The notes: a model not told the origin generated them from the letters alone. DNA of 64,000 nucleotides from Fibrobacter sp. UBA7003 (GCA_002449765.1 DJXN01000014.1:1-64000); one strand, 5' to 3'. Positions 52,444 through 61,610 are shown, numbered from the stretch's first letter. Numbers and translations: made by a program.

Positions 52444-54918
52444 ATGGCAAAAGCAACCAAGAAAGCAGAAGAAGTCGAAGTGCTCGGCACCGACGCGGAA
52501 TCGTTCCGCAAGGCGTTCACCGACCACATCCACCACACGCTCGCCCGTAACAAGGTGACCGTGACCGACCACGAGAAGTTCCTCGCTGTCGCATACGCCG
52601 TCCGCGACCGTCTCGTGGACCGCTGGATCAAGACCCAGGAGACCTACTACAAGCAGGACGTGAAGCGCGTCTACTACCTCTCCCTCGAATTCTTGATTGG
52701 CCGCACGCTCGGCAACTCCGTGCTGAACCTCGACGTCGAAAGCGCCGTCACCGAAGCGCTCGACGAAATCGGCATGACCCTCGAAGAACTCCGCGAACAG
52801 GAAGTCGACGCGGGCTTGGGTAACGGTGGCCTCGGCCGCCTCGCCGCCTGCTTCCTCGACTCCATGGCAACTCTCGAACTCCCGGCCACCGGCATGGGCA
52901 TCCGCTACGAATACGGCATGTTCAGCCAGAAGATTGTGAACGGCGAGCAGGAAGAACAGCCGGACAACTGGCTGCGCCTCCCGAACCCCTGGGAAATCGC
53001 CCGCCCGGCCAACGCCATCAAGGTCCCGTTCTACGGCTACGTGGTGAGCTGGATGGACGATAAGGGCAAGCTCCGCAACCGCTGGGAAACGAAGGACTAC
53101 GTGCTCGCCCTCCCGTACGACACCCCGATTCCGGGCTACAAGAACAACACCGTGAACAACCTGCGCCTCTGGAGCGCGAAGTCCACCGACGACTTCGGCC
53201 TCAGCTACTTCAACAACGGCGACTACATCGCCGCCGTGCAGGACATGGAACTTTCCGAGACCATCTCCAAGGTGCTGTACCCGAACGACTCCTCCATGAA
53301 CGGTAAGGAACTGCGCCTCAAGCAGCAGTACTTCCTGTGCTCCGCCTCCCTGCAGGATATCATCAAGCGCTTCAAGAAGCTCCATGACGGCGATTGGAAG
53401 AAGTTCCCCGAGAAGGTCGCCATCCAGCTGAACGATACGCACCCGGCAATCTCCATCGCCGAAATGATGCGCATTCTCCTCGACATCGAGAACATGGAAT
53501 GGGACGAAGCCTGGGACATCGTCACCAAGACGTTCGCCTACACGAACCACACCCTGATGCCGGAAGCCCTCGAGAAGTGGCCGGTCAGCCTCTTCGAGAA
53601 GCTCCTCCCGCGTCACCTCCAGATTATTTACGAAATCAACGCACGCTTCCTGCGCATGGTGAGCATGAAGTGGCCCGGCGACAATGCACGCCTCGCCCGC
53701 ATGAGCCTCATCGAGGAAGGCGGCTGCAAGATGGTCCGCATGGCCTACCTCTCCATCGTGGGTTCGTTCGCCGTGAACGGCGTGGCCGCTCTCCACTCCG
53801 ACCTTTTGAAGACGACCCTCTTCAAGGACTTCTACGAACTGTGGCCCGAAAAGTTCAACAACAAGACGAACGGCGTGACGCCGCGTCGCTGGGTCCGCAA
53901 GGCCAACCCCGCCATGTCCGAACTCATCACCAAGAAGATTGGCGAAAGCTGGGTCAAGGACCTCGATGACCTGAAGAAACTCGAGAAGTTCGCGAAGGAC
54001 TCTACATTCCAGAAGGAATTCATGGCCGTCAAGAAGCAGAACAAGGAACGCCTCGCCAAGTACCTCAAGGCTACGCAGGGCGTCGACGTCGATACCGACA
54101 CGTTCTTCGACGTGCAGGTGAAGCGCATCCACGAATACAAGCGCCAGCTGCTGAACATCCTCCACGCCATTCACCTGTACATCCAGGTGAAGGACGGCAA
54201 GGAAATCCTGCCGCGTACCATCATGATCGGTGGTAAGGCCGCTCCGGGTTACTGGATGGCCAAGCAGATCATCCGCCTCGCGAACGCCGTGGCCGCCATC
54301 ATCGACGCCGACCCGGTCTGCAAGGGCAAGCTCAAGATGGTGTTCCTCGAGAACTACCGCGTCTCCTTCGCCGAGAAGATTATCCCGGCGGCTGACCTCT
54401 CCGAACAGATTTCTACCGCGGGCACCGAAGCCTCGGGTACCGGCAACATGAAGTTCGCCCTCAACGGCGCGCTCACCATCGGTACGCTCGACGGCGCCAA
54501 CGTGGAAATGAAGGAAGAAGTCGGCGACGAAAACATCTTCATCTTCGGCCTCACCGTCGAAGAAGTCACCGACCTGCTCGCCAAGGGCTACCGTCCGCGC
54601 GACTTCTACGAGAAGGACGACGACCTGCGCCGCGTGATTGACCTCATCGGTTCCGGCTTCTTCAGCCCCGACCGTCCGGACCTCTTCAAGCACATTGCAG
54701 ACAAACTCCTCACCCACGACCCGTACATGCTCTGCGCCGACTTCCGCAGCTACGTGGACATGCAGGCCAAGGTGGCGAAGGAATACCAGAACAAGAAGGC
54801 TTGGGCCGAGAAGGCTATCCTCAACGTGGCCCGCATGGGCAAGTTCAGTTCCGACCGTACCATCAAGCAGTACGCCGAGGAAATCTGGCACGCCAAGCCC
54901 TGCAGCATCAAGCTGTAA
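52444..54918 (+). CDS. glgP: Glycogen/alpha-glucan phosphorylase
   Basis: Releases glucose 1-phosphate from the non-reducing ends of glycogen, using pyridoxal phosphate. The 824-residue protein has the family's GNGGLGRLAACFLDS motif, NDTHPAISIAEMMR, the TNHTLMPEALEKWP gate region, KRIHEYKRQLLN and the PLP-lysine motif EASGTGNMKFALNGALTIGT. Length is normal. Fibrobacter stores large amounts of glycogen and recycles it, which fits. High-GC codon use and even expression-type codons suggest strong expression. PLP comes from the pathway of pdxJ. Confidence 0.97.
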   Translation: MAKATKKAEEVEVLGTDAESFRKAFTDHIHHTLARNKVTVTDHEKFLAVAYAVRDRLVDRWIKTQETYYKQDVKRVYYLSLEFLIGRTLGNSVLNLDVESAVTEALDEIGMTLEELREQEVDAGLGNGGLGRLAACFLDSMATLELPATGMGIRYEYGMFSQKIVNGEQEEQPDNWLRLPNPWEIARPANAIKVPFYGYVVSWMDDKGKLRNRWETKDYVLALPYDTPIPGYKNNTVNNLRLWSAKSTDDFGLSYFNNGDYIAAVQDMELSETISKVLYPNDSSMNGKELRLKQQYFLCSASLQDIIKRFKKLHDGDWKKFPEKVAIQLNDTHPAISIAEMMRILLDIENMEWDEAWDIVTKTFAYTNHTLMPEALEKWPVSLFEKLLPRHLQIIYEINARFLRMVSMKWPGDNARLARMSLIEEGGCKMVRMAYLSIVGSFAVNGVAALHSDLLKTTLFKDFYELWPEKFNNKTNGVTPRRWVRKANPAMSELITKKIGESWVKDLDDLKKLEKFAKDSTFQKEFMAVKKQNKERLAKYLKATQGVDVDTDTFFDVQVKRIHEYKRQLLNILHAIHLYIQVKDGKEILPRTIMIGGKAAPGYWMAKQIIRLANAVAAIIDADPVCKGKLKMVFLENYRVSFAEKIIPAADLSEQISTAGTEASGTGNMKFALNGALTIGTLDGANVEMKEEVGDENIFIFGLTVEEVTDLLAKGYRPRDFYEKDDDLRRVIDLIGSGFFSPDRPDLFKHIADKLLTHDPYMLCADFRSYVDMQAKVAKEYQNKKAWAEKAILNVARMGKFSSDRTIKQYAEEIWHAKPCSIKL

Positions 54919-55048
54919 GTTAGACGAAAGAACGGACCTGCGGTCCTATAGACGAAAGACGAAAGATTGCAGGTCCCGGAGTCATCCTGAACAGCAAGGG
55001 CGCTGAGCCTAAGATGTTCGCCTGCGCGAACATGACGACTGTAGAAAG

Positions 55049-55074
55049 TCCCGCGAGAAATCGCGGGATTTTTT
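55049..55074 (+). terminator. Terminator after glgP
   Basis: TCCCGCGA-GAAA-TCGCGGGA hairpin followed by TTTTTT. It is 130 nt past the glgP stop. The intervening stretch has short GACGAAAGA repeats and no gene. Confidence 0.88.
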
Positions 55075-55149
55075 ATTCATTTTTTTTGCAAGCGCAAGAT
55101 TCGTCCTTATTATAAAAACGAAGCTATGCGAAGCAAATGGAAAAATTAC

Positions 55150-56121
55150 TTATTGCCGGGAGGCGATTTTCACGCAGTCCGCCGCAATCCGGGCAATGCG
55201 CTTGCCCCAGTCACCGCAGGCTCCGTCCAAAAGCTTGAGGAAGAACCTGTGTTCGTTCTCGAGCGAATCCGGGATGTGGGCGATTTCGCCGTTGTCGAGA
55301 TATCGCGCAAGGCTCACGGTGTAATCGGAGCCGGGGGAACCGCCCTGCCGGCCATAGCTCACGGAAATCGTGCGTACATCTACGTCGCTGTCGCGGTTCA
55401 CGTAAAAATCTGCAGTCACGCCCTTGTAGGGCCCGCGCGCAACTTTCAAATACATCCTTGCCCTATCGCGGGATTCGGCAGATGTCTTGAACGAGATATC
55501 GACATCTTCGTACCGGAACAGGGTGAAGAACAGCCCGAGATCGTGAACCAGCAAATCGAGGGAAACGTCTACATCGCGGCAGCGTTCAGAATACTTGTGC
55601 TCGCGCCGGAATTCCAGGCGCACGTTGCCCGCGGGCAGTTTATCGCCTGCAACAAACATATCGCCGGCACCTAATTGTTTATCGCCGGCATCGTATTGTT
55701 TATCGCCCGCACCAAGACGCGCGTTCAGTTCCGCAAGGAAATGCTTGCGGAAGTTCAGGAAAATCGGATTGAAGCATTCCGACTGCGCGACAAAAAGGAG
55801 CGTATCGTTTTTCGCAGCCAGGTCTACAAGTTCCTGCGCCTCCTCGCCGGAGATGGCAAGCGGTTTTTCGACCAGCACGGGGATTTTACGCTCCAAGAAG
55901 AACTTCGCGTAGGCATAGTGCGTCGATGCCGGCGACGCGATTACCGCAAAGTCTGCGGGCAGCCCATCTGCAGTCCCGCACGTTAATTTATCAGTAATCT
56001 CGTCAAATTCTTCTTGATTGTCCGCAGCAGCGATAAACTTCACACCGCACGCTTCAAAACGTGCGCGGTGCCGCTTGCCCATGGTGCCGTTCCCGACAAG
56101 AATTGCATTATACGGTTTCAT
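55150..56121 (-). CDS. Gfo/Idh/MocA-family oxidoreductase with internal repeat insertion
   Basis: A 323-residue NAD(P)-dependent sugar or sugar-nucleotide dehydrogenase-like enzyme: N-terminal Rossmann loop (VGNGTMGKRH), the EKPLA motif with its Lys, and the LVHDLGLFF segment with the usual H-D pair. Between residues about 137 and 161 is a Gly-Asp-Lys repeat (GAGDKQYDAGDKQLGAGDMF) encoded by tandem TATCGC repeats; the family lacks this. Substrate unknown. It overlaps the phosphopantetheinyl transferase gene by 4 nt. Confidence 0.85.
   Translation of the reverse strand: MKPYNAILVGNGTMGKRHRARFEACGVKFIAAADNQEEFDEITDKLTCGTADGLPADFAVIASPASTHYAYAKFFLERKIPVLVEKPLAISGEEAQELVDLAAKNDTLLFVAQSECFNPIFLNFRKHFLAELNARLGAGDKQYDAGDKQLGAGDMFVAGDKLPAGNVRLEFRREHKYSERCRDVDVSLDLLVHDLGLFFTLFRYEDVDISFKTSAESRDRARMYLKVARGPYKGVTADFYVNRDSDVDVRTISVSYGRQGGSPGSDYTVSLARYLDNGEIAHIPDSLENEHRFFLKLLDGACGDWGKRIARIAADCVKIASRQ
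55641..55716 (-). repeat. In-frame minisatellite in the oxidoreductase gene
   Basis: TATCGC recurs on the plus strand at 55641, 55659, 55680 and 55701, i.e. steps of 18, 21 and 21 nt, all multiples of three. The two central units match TATCGCCGGCA exactly. It encodes the repeated GDK/GDM tract. Confidence 0.8.
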
Positions 56122-56837
56122 CGCGCGACCTCATTGAACGGAGTATTTCCCGCAAGGTCAACTTCACGACAAGCCACCCGATGTCCCTCGGGCATGCCCT
56201 TCAAGCAATACGCATGGCAGTAGCGGTCTCCTTCCGTCAGCTGGCAGGCAGGCAATTCAAAGAACCTGTATTCCGGTCGCGGGCCTTCGTGATCGAGCAT
56301 AATGCCATCGGGCGTCACAGAAAGCGTAAACTTGTCCGGCGAGAGCGCCATCCCGCGCCCGGTCACCTTCATGTAGCATTCCTTCAGCGTCCAGAGCCTG
56401 CAAAAAGCAATATCCTGCGCATCGCCTTCCGGGAAAGAACGTATCCACGCGTTCTCGGATTCCTTGAAGAAGCGTTCCGCAAGGCGGGAACGCCCCGGAC
56501 GTACGCGCTCCACGTCGCAACCCGCCTCGTAGGGCGAAATAACGCACATCACGCGCGTCTTGGAATGCGACAAATTAAAATGCACCTCCGGCGCATCGCG
56601 AAAGGCGGGTTTTCCGTTCTCGCCGAGAACAACATTATCGTCGGCTCCGGCAACGCCCGCATCGCGACAGGCAAGACGCAACAGCAGTCCCACGCCAAGC
56701 GATTGGGCGCGCCCGCTCGGGAACTTGAAACGCATCGCTTTTTCACGACGGTATTCGGGAACTTTCCCGAGCAGCCTTTCAAAAACTGCGGGACTTTCCA
56801 GCGCCGAAATATCTGCCGTGTAGACGAGCGTATCCAT
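56118..56837 (-). CDS. 4'-phosphopantetheinyl transferase (Sfp type)
   Basis: Transfers the phosphopantetheine arm of CoA to carrier proteins. The 239-residue protein has HFNLSHSKTRVMCV, the magnesium motif GCDVERVRP and LWTLKECYMKVTGRGM (W-x-x-K-E-x-x-x-K). Two-domain Sfp size. The ATG at 56837 is preferred to one three codons earlier because TATATT lies 7 nt upstream of it. Followed by a Gfo/Idh/MocA gene with 4-nt overlap. No polyketide or peptide synthase gene is in the window, so its carrier-protein target is unknown. Confidence 0.92.
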   Translation of the reverse strand: MDTLVYTADISALESPAVFERLLGKVPEYRREKAMRFKFPSGRAQSLGVGLLLRLACRDAGVAGADDNVVLGENGKPAFRDAPEVHFNLSHSKTRVMCVISPYEAGCDVERVRPGRSRLAERFFKESENAWIRSFPEGDAQDIAFCRLWTLKECYMKVTGRGMALSPDKFTLSVTPDGIMLDHEGPRPEYRFFELPACQLTEGDRYCHAYCLKGMPEGHRVACREVDLAGNTPFNEVAR

Positions 56838-56844
56838 ACCGCGC

Positions 56845-56850
56845 AATATA
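56845..56850 (-). promoter_or_regulatory. TATATT -10-like box, phosphopantetheinyl transferase gene
   Basis: TATATT-gcgcggt-ATG, gap 7 nt. Divergent from the YbaK promoter 40 nt away. Confidence 0.5.
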
Positions 56851-56887
56851 GCAATTTAGGCCTATTGCACGCCATACCGCAAAGATT

Positions 56888-56894
56888 TATATTT
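56888..56894 (+). promoter_or_regulatory. TATATTT -10-like box, ybaK-like gene
   Basis: TATATTT-taccac-ATG, gap 6 nt, no ribosome binding site. Confidence 0.55.
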
Positions 56895-56900
56895 TACCAC

Positions 56901-57401
56901 ATGGACATCAAGAAGACAAACGCGGCGCGCATTCTGGACCGCCAGAAAATCAGTTACGAACTCATCCCCTACAAGGTCGACGAGAATGACCTCGGCGCAC
57001 AGCACGTGGCCGACAGTCTCGGCGAAGACATCAACCAAGTTTTCAAAACCATCCTCGTTCACGGCGACAAGATTGGTTACCTCGTGTGCGTCGTACCCGG
57101 GAATCTCGAAGTGGACTTGAAGGGCGCCGCCAAGGTCAGCGGCAACAAGAAAATCGATACCGTCCCGCTCAAGGACTTGACCCCGCTCACCGGCTACATC
57201 CGCGGCGGTTGCAGCCCGCTCGGACTCAAGAAGAACTTCCCGATATTCATTCACGAAACCGCAATGCAGTTCCCGTATATTTACGTGAGCGCAGGCGAAC
57301 GCGGTTTGCAGTTGAAAGTGGCTCCCGCCGACCTCGTAAAGGCGACCCGCGCGACCGTGGGCGTGATTGCAAGAGTCCCGCCCGAAGCCCCGCAAGACTG
57401 A
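56901..57401 (+). CDS. ybaK: Cys-tRNA(Pro)/Cys-tRNA(Cys) deacylase, YbaK-like
   Basis: Hydrolyses cysteine misloaded onto tRNA-Pro. The 166-residue single-domain protein has the family segment VFKTILVHG, the LEVDLKGAAKVSGNKK helix with the key Lys and the GYIRGGCSPLGLKK loop. Length is typical of YbaK. TATATTT lies 6 nt before the ATG. It converges on the xylanase gene, with a 5-nt gap and no terminator. Confidence 0.93.
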   Translation: MDIKKTNAARILDRQKISYELIPYKVDENDLGAQHVADSLGEDINQVFKTILVHGDKIGYLVCVVPGNLEVDLKGAAKVSGNKKIDTVPLKDLTPLTGYIRGGCSPLGLKKNFPIFIHETAMQFPYIYVSAGERGLQLKVAPADLVKATRATVGVIARVPPEAPQD

Positions 57402-57406
57402 CCGGA

Positions 57407-58411
57407 TTACTTCACCGTGATGCTACGGACGATTCCGCCCTGCTTCACCAGGTAAATACCGGAATGGAACTTGTCCTTGATCGCCGAAATCAAGGACGCA
57501 TCGTTTTCCGTCTCGAAGGAACTGACGAATCTGCCCTGAGCGTCAAACACGAGCGACGTATTGCTGCCGGTTGCCATAGAACGGATTCCCGCGATAGCCG
57601 TGGTCTCCGAGCTGCTGACCTCAGGAGCAACAGAAGAACTCGACGGCGCATCACTTTCGATATAGACCTTCGCATAGGGGAAGTCATACTCGCCCCTGGC
57701 ATTCGGCCCTTTGGTGCTTCCGGCTTCGCCAAGAATCTTGGCCTCGTGCATCTTGCCCATCTTCAAGCCGAGTTCTTCCCACTTCTTGAAGTGAGCCGTA
57801 ATGTCGATGGTACCGCAATCGCGCGGTGTTTTACGAACGCTGAAATACTGCTTGAAGTACTTGTTGTCGCCATCGATGGAATAAGAGGTGCGGTCTCCTT
57901 CGTAAACCGTATACTGGGCACCATCGATTTCAAATGTACCATGCTTCTTTGCAGAAGAACCCTGTGCTACCCAGTCGCCCGGCATATACTGGCTACCGGT
58001 GTTATCCACAATGTACCATTCCACCAGGGGCTCGCGAGTCCAGCCATAAATACCGATATAGGAATAGTCAATTTCAGAAAGACCGCTCTTGACCAGTTTG
58101 AAATCCGCCTTCATGTGGCCAATTTCTCGATGAGTCTTATCGCTATTGAAAGCAAGACCCGTACGGCACAGATAGTCCTTGGCGCCAGTCATCTTGCAGT
58201 TGAAGGAGCCGTCTTCGTAGAATGTCGCGGAACCACCATTGCCGCCCTCGTTCCAGAGTTCGTACCCGACATTGCCAATGGTACCAACCTTGTTCGTAGT
58301 CACTTGCACGGATTGGCCGGTATGTTTTGCAGTTGAACAGAAATCCTGGGCAAACGCATTTGCCGTCAGGGCACACGTGGCAATTAAGCCATATTTGATA
58401 ATGGTTTTCAT
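57407..58411 (-). CDS. GH11 endo-1,4-beta-xylanase with C-terminal module
   Basis: Secreted enzyme that cuts internal xylan bonds. The 334-residue protein has a signal peptide (about 1-21, ending AFAQ), a GH11 jelly-roll domain (about 30-252) with GGSATFYEDGSF, the nucleophile motif PLVEWYIVD (Glu131) and the acid/base segment KILGEAGS (Glu229). A Ser-rich linker (SDAPSSSSVAPEVSSS) leads to a ~70-residue C-terminal module ending HSGIYLVKQGGIVRSITVK, a pattern like secretion or anchoring tails of Fibrobacter and Bacteroidetes enzymes. AAGGGA lies 7 nt before the ATG. Confidence 0.92.
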   Translation of the reverse strand: MKTIIKYGLIATCALTANAFAQDFCSTAKHTGQSVQVTTNKVGTIGNVGYELWNEGGNGGSATFYEDGSFNCKMTGAKDYLCRTGLAFNSDKTHREIGHMKADFKLVKSGLSEIDYSYIGIYGWTREPLVEWYIVDNTGSQYMPGDWVAQGSSAKKHGTFEIDGAQYTVYEGDRTSYSIDGDNKYFKQYFSVRKTPRDCGTIDITAHFKKWEELGLKMGKMHEAKILGEAGSTKGPNARGEYDFPYAKVYIESDAPSSSSVAPEVSSSETTAIAGIRSMATGSNTSLVFDAQGRFVSSFETENDASLISAIKDKFHSGIYLVKQGGIVRSITVK

Positions 58412-58526
58412 ATAAACATCCCTTTTTTCAAGAAATCTACTTCAAAAACGCGTTTTCGCCGGGAGCATTCTCCGCGCCAATTATTCCAACTTGGAGTATT
58501 CGGGGCCCTAGCGCAGGAATTTAGGC

Positions 58527-58533
58527 TATATTT
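58527..58533 (+). promoter_or_regulatory. TATATTT -10-like box, GH16 gene
   Basis: TATATTT-aaaga-ATG, gap 5 nt. Confidence 0.55.
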
Positions 58534-58538
58534 AAAGA

Positions 58539-59510
58539 ATGCTCAAAAAGTTCGCAGCGCCCCTTGTAATCGTCTCGGCAGCAAGTGCCGTCTTTTTCGC
58601 ATGCTCCTCCGATTCGAGCAGTTCCGGCCCCGCAGAAGAACCGCCCGCGAGCAGCAGCGACAAGATTGCCACGAATTCTTCGAGTTCGCTTCGGCTCAGC
58701 TCAGCGAACTTATCATCCTCTTCAATAGATGTTTCCGTCTCCGCCGAGACATCCTCCAGCGACAAGGCCACTGATAAGGTTGGTGAGCCTGCCGAACCTG
58801 CCGAAGTGTACCTGTGGCACGACGAGTTCGACACCATCGATACTGCAAAATGGACATTCGAGACAGGCGCAAGCGGCTGGGGCAACAACGAGTGGCAATA
58901 CTACACCGACCGCAGCGAGAACGCCTTCGTGCAAGACGGCATCCTCCACATCCGCGCAAACAAGGAAGATTACGAAGGCGCAAAATACACCTCGGCCCGC
59001 ATGATTACCAAAGGCAAATTCAGCTTCACATACGGCACGGTAGAGGCCCGCATCGCGCTACCCGTAGGCAAGGGAATCTGGCCCGCATTTTGGATGCTAG
59101 GCGAAAACATCGACGCAGTCTCCTGGCCCGCCTGTGGCGAAATCGACATCATCGAGGCGATAAACGACGAGAACGTCGTATACGGCACCAACCACTGGCA
59201 ATACAACGGGAACCACGCCGACTACGGCAACAACACCAAGGATTACTACGGCACGAGCAAGGAACTCGACATCACGCAGTTCCACAACTACAAAATGGTC
59301 TGGAACGAAAAACTCATCGCGATGTACGTAGACGACTTCAAGTACCAAGAAATCGCCATCGAAGACGCGAAGGACGGCCTGGAGGCATTCCACAAGCCGC
59401 AATTCTTCATATTGAACGTAGCCGTCGCGGGCAACTGGCCCGGTTTCGAAGTTGACGACGCGCAGTTCCCGAACGAGATGCTCGTGGACTACATCAGGGT
59501 TTCGCGGTAG
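58539..59510 (+). CDS. GH16 beta-glucanase lipoprotein
   Basis: Surface enzyme cutting beta-1,3 or mixed-linkage glucans. The 323-residue protein has a lipobox (VFFAC, Cys22), a Ser-rich linker (about 23-75) and a GH16 domain with the catalytic motif GEIDIIEAIN (Glu201, Asp203, Glu206), the substrate-cleft segments GIWPAFWMLGEN and NGNHADYG and the end VDYIRVSR. The regular Glu-Ile-Asp-Ile-Ile-Glu pattern (with an extra residue) is the laminarinase-type rather than lichenase-type motif, so beta-1,3 activity is more likely. Divergent from the xylanase gene. Confidence 0.92.
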   Translation: MLKKFAAPLVIVSAASAVFFACSSDSSSSGPAEEPPASSSDKIATNSSSSLRLSSANLSSSSIDVSVSAETSSSDKATDKVGEPAEPAEVYLWHDEFDTIDTAKWTFETGASGWGNNEWQYYTDRSENAFVQDGILHIRANKEDYEGAKYTSARMITKGKFSFTYGTVEARIALPVGKGIWPAFWMLGENIDAVSWPACGEIDIIEAINDENVVYGTNHWQYNGNHADYGNNTKDYYGTSKELDITQFHNYKMVWNEKLIAMYVDDFKYQEIAIEDAKDGLEAFHKPQFFILNVAVAGNWPGFEVDDAQFPNEMLVDYIRVSR

Positions 59511-59525
59511 GCGGCAACGGAAAAT

Positions 59526-60335
59526 TCAGCGTTTCAGGAATTCGAGAATCCTATCCTTGTATTCCTTGATTTCGTCGAAGGCAGCATGACCGTATCCCTC
59601 GAAGACCTCGTACTCGCAAGGAACTTTTGCAGACTTTAGCTTGTCTACAATCTTGTCGGAAGCAACCGGAAGGACTACGCGGTCCTCACTTGCGGCAAGG
59701 ACCAGCACCGGACACCTGACATCTGCAAGCATATCGCCGGTATCGACGTTGTCGCATTCACGGGCGAATATGGCAAAACGGTCCATTTCGGCATCAGAAA
59801 CATCCTTGTACATGGCACGGAGCGCACGACTGTAGCGTTCGGCAAACTTCACCGAGAAGCAGTCGCGGATGAAGGCATCCACCAGTCCTTCGCGGTCATG
59901 CGCGCGGGCAAGGCGAGCCCAGTTTCCGATTACTTCGAGCTGCTGCGGTTCGGGTTTGGAAGTCGAACAACCGAGAACAAGTTTCCACACGAGTTCCGGA
60001 TGCGTCGCAGCAATATGCTGGGCCACCATGCCACCCTGCGACACGCCGTAGAGGGCGACATCCTTGAGTCCGAGCGCCTGCATGGCAAGCACCTGGTCGC
60101 GGGCCATGTCTTCGAGCGAATAACCCGCCTCAACATCCTTGCGTCGGTCAAAAAAATACAGCGTAAAATCCTCGACAAACATCTTGTAGGGCACCTGCAA
60201 GGACGCAGCGGATTTCATTACACTCTTGATGGCAAGCCCGGGAATGACAACCATTGCACGCGGACCGTTGCCGAACCGCGCATATTCCATTTCGAATCCG
60301 TCCGTGCGGACGCACTGTACAAGACTTTCGCTCAT
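59526..60335 (-). CDS. Alpha/beta hydrolase
   Basis: A 269-residue alpha/beta-fold hydrolase with the nucleophile elbow GVSQGG, the Asp-bearing loop ASEDRVV and His in GYGHAAF. The cap is helical (about 130-200). Esterase or C-C hydrolase function is possible, but no substrate is visible. Converges on the GH16 gene with a 15-nt gap; TATCTTT (60342-60348) lies 6 nt before the ATG. Confidence 0.85.
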   Translation of the reverse strand: MSESLVQCVRTDGFEMEYARFGNGPRAMVVIPGLAIKSVMKSAASLQVPYKMFVEDFTLYFFDRRKDVEAGYSLEDMARDQVLAMQALGLKDVALYGVSQGGMVAQHIAATHPELVWKLVLGCSTSKPEPQQLEVIGNWARLARAHDREGLVDAFIRDCFSVKFAERYSRALRAMYKDVSDAEMDRFAIFARECDNVDTGDMLADVRCPVLVLAASEDRVVLPVASDKIVDKLKSAKVPCEYEVFEGYGHAAFDEIKEYKDRILEFLKR

Positions 60336-60677
60336 GCAGTAAAAGATAGCAACTACTTGCCACGCATTCCATCATCCGACTAACGCAAAACACCACCGGT
60401 ATTATCGAATGGTATTTTTTTGTGAAGTGAATACAAAAACACATGTTGTCATCATTACAAAGCAACATAATGTGACACGCAACACTTGCAATATCACCCA
60501 AAAAAATTATCATTGCTCGTATGAAAAGAATACAAAAAACCCTATATCAAGGTCGTCAAACTTAAGTCGCAACCGGAACTACTTGGCGGATCCCATGGCG
60601 GAGGTGGGCACGAAAACGCCTGCGCACATGGTGCGCACGCACCGTTCTGCAACGACTAACAATGGCGCCCCAGCGGA
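60336..60677. other. Intergenic region without a clear gene
   Basis: AT-rich in its first 200 nt. It holds the TATCTTT box of the hydrolase gene at 60342-60348. A GTGCGCAC palindrome lies near 60632-60639, before the Cys-rich protein gene. An overlapping open frame from 60409 is not protein-like. I see no RNA gene or terminator that I can support. Confidence 0.5.
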
Positions 60678-61571
60678 TTGTCCTTGGAAAAAGTCTTTTA
60701 CCACCTTCCCGGATTGTTCGAGTTCTACGACCTATACAAGGCCTTTTTGCCGCTATGGCGCGACCACCGGGAATACTTCTACGACTGGTGCGATATCGGC
60801 TCCATCTACGGAGCGCCTAGCGACTGCCTCTGGGGCGGCGGGCGCGTCGGTTTCGGGGATGCCGAACCGGAAAAGGTTATGGCACTCGTGAAGGAATACG
60901 GGATTTCGGCACGGCTCACCTTCAGCAATTCCCTGATTCGCGAAGAGCACCTCGCCGATGCACAGTGTAACGAGTTGTGCAGGATGTTCGAGAGCACAGA
61001 TGCCGGCATCATCATCCACTCGGACCTTCTGCTTGATTATATCAGGGCGAAGTTCCCCGGTTTTTATTTCGTCTCTTCGACCACGAAGGTGATTACGGAT
61101 TTCGAGGAGTTTGTCGCCGAACTGAACCGCGATGAATTCCGTTACGTGGTGCCGGATTTCCGCCTGAACAAGCAATTCGGCAAGCTGAACGCGCTTACGG
61201 ACGCGCAAAAGCAGAAGGTCGAGTTCCTGTGCAATGAATGCTGCTGGTTCGGCTGTCACGACCGCAAGGCCTGCTACGAGAACGTAAGCCGCAAGAGCCT
61301 CGGCGAAAACTGCGAAGACCACGTTTGCGTTTCGCCCACCGCCCAGAGGGGCTACCGATTCTCCGACGCGATGAAGAACCCGGGATTCATCGGAATTGAC
61401 GACATCCGGAACGTGTACGCGCCCGCGGGATTCAGACACTTCAAAATCGAGGGCCGCAGCCTCGGCAGCGCGCTCATCTTGGAATTTCTGCTTTACTACA
61501 TGACCAAGCCCGAGCACCAGTTAAAAGTGCGCGAAGAAATCTACCTGGACAGTTCGCTGGATTTGTTCTAG
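60678..61571 (+). CDS. Uncharacterised conserved Cys-rich protein with TTG start
   Basis: A 297-residue soluble protein with an alpha/beta pattern like a TIM-barrel (ARLTFSNSLI, GIIIHSDLLLDYI, RYVVPDFRLNK) and a Cys cluster (CNECCWFGCHDRKACYE, later CEDHVC) that could bind iron-sulfur or zinc. Similar proteins occur in gut Firmicutes as hypothetical proteins (memory of pattern only), where they start near LPGLFEFYDLYKAFLPL. No in-frame ATG exists upstream of the conserved part: TTG at 60678 or, more likely, TTG at 60684 (giving MEKVFYHLPG) must serve. Function unknown. Confidence 0.7.
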   Translation: MSLEKVFYHLPGLFEFYDLYKAFLPLWRDHREYFYDWCDIGSIYGAPSDCLWGGGRVGFGDAEPEKVMALVKEYGISARLTFSNSLIREEHLADAQCNELCRMFESTDAGIIIHSDLLLDYIRAKFPGFYFVSSTTKVITDFEEFVAELNRDEFRYVVPDFRLNKQFGKLNALTDAQKQKVEFLCNECCWFGCHDRKACYENVSRKSLGENCEDHVCVSPTAQRGYRFSDAMKNPGFIGIDDIRNVYAPAGFRHFKIEGRSLGSALILEFLLYYMTKPEHQLKVREEIYLDSSLDLF

Positions 61572-61610
61572 CGCAATCACGCAAATATTGGGCAACTGCA
61601 TTTTTTACAA

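Noticed and set aside
52438..54891. An 817-residue open frame on the minus strand across glgP
   Set aside because: It is the mirror of a strongly codon-biased gene; its product is Val/Glu/His-rich without motifs, while glgP is a clear full-length phosphorylase.
54919..55048. Possible small RNA gene between glgP and its terminator
   Set aside because: Only short GACGAAAGA repeats are seen; no promoter or stable fold is clear.
60409..60891. A 160-residue plus-strand frame overlapping the Cys-rich gene start
   Set aside because: Ser/Thr/Arg-rich composition typical of a frame-shifted reading; the overlapping frame encodes the ordered protein.
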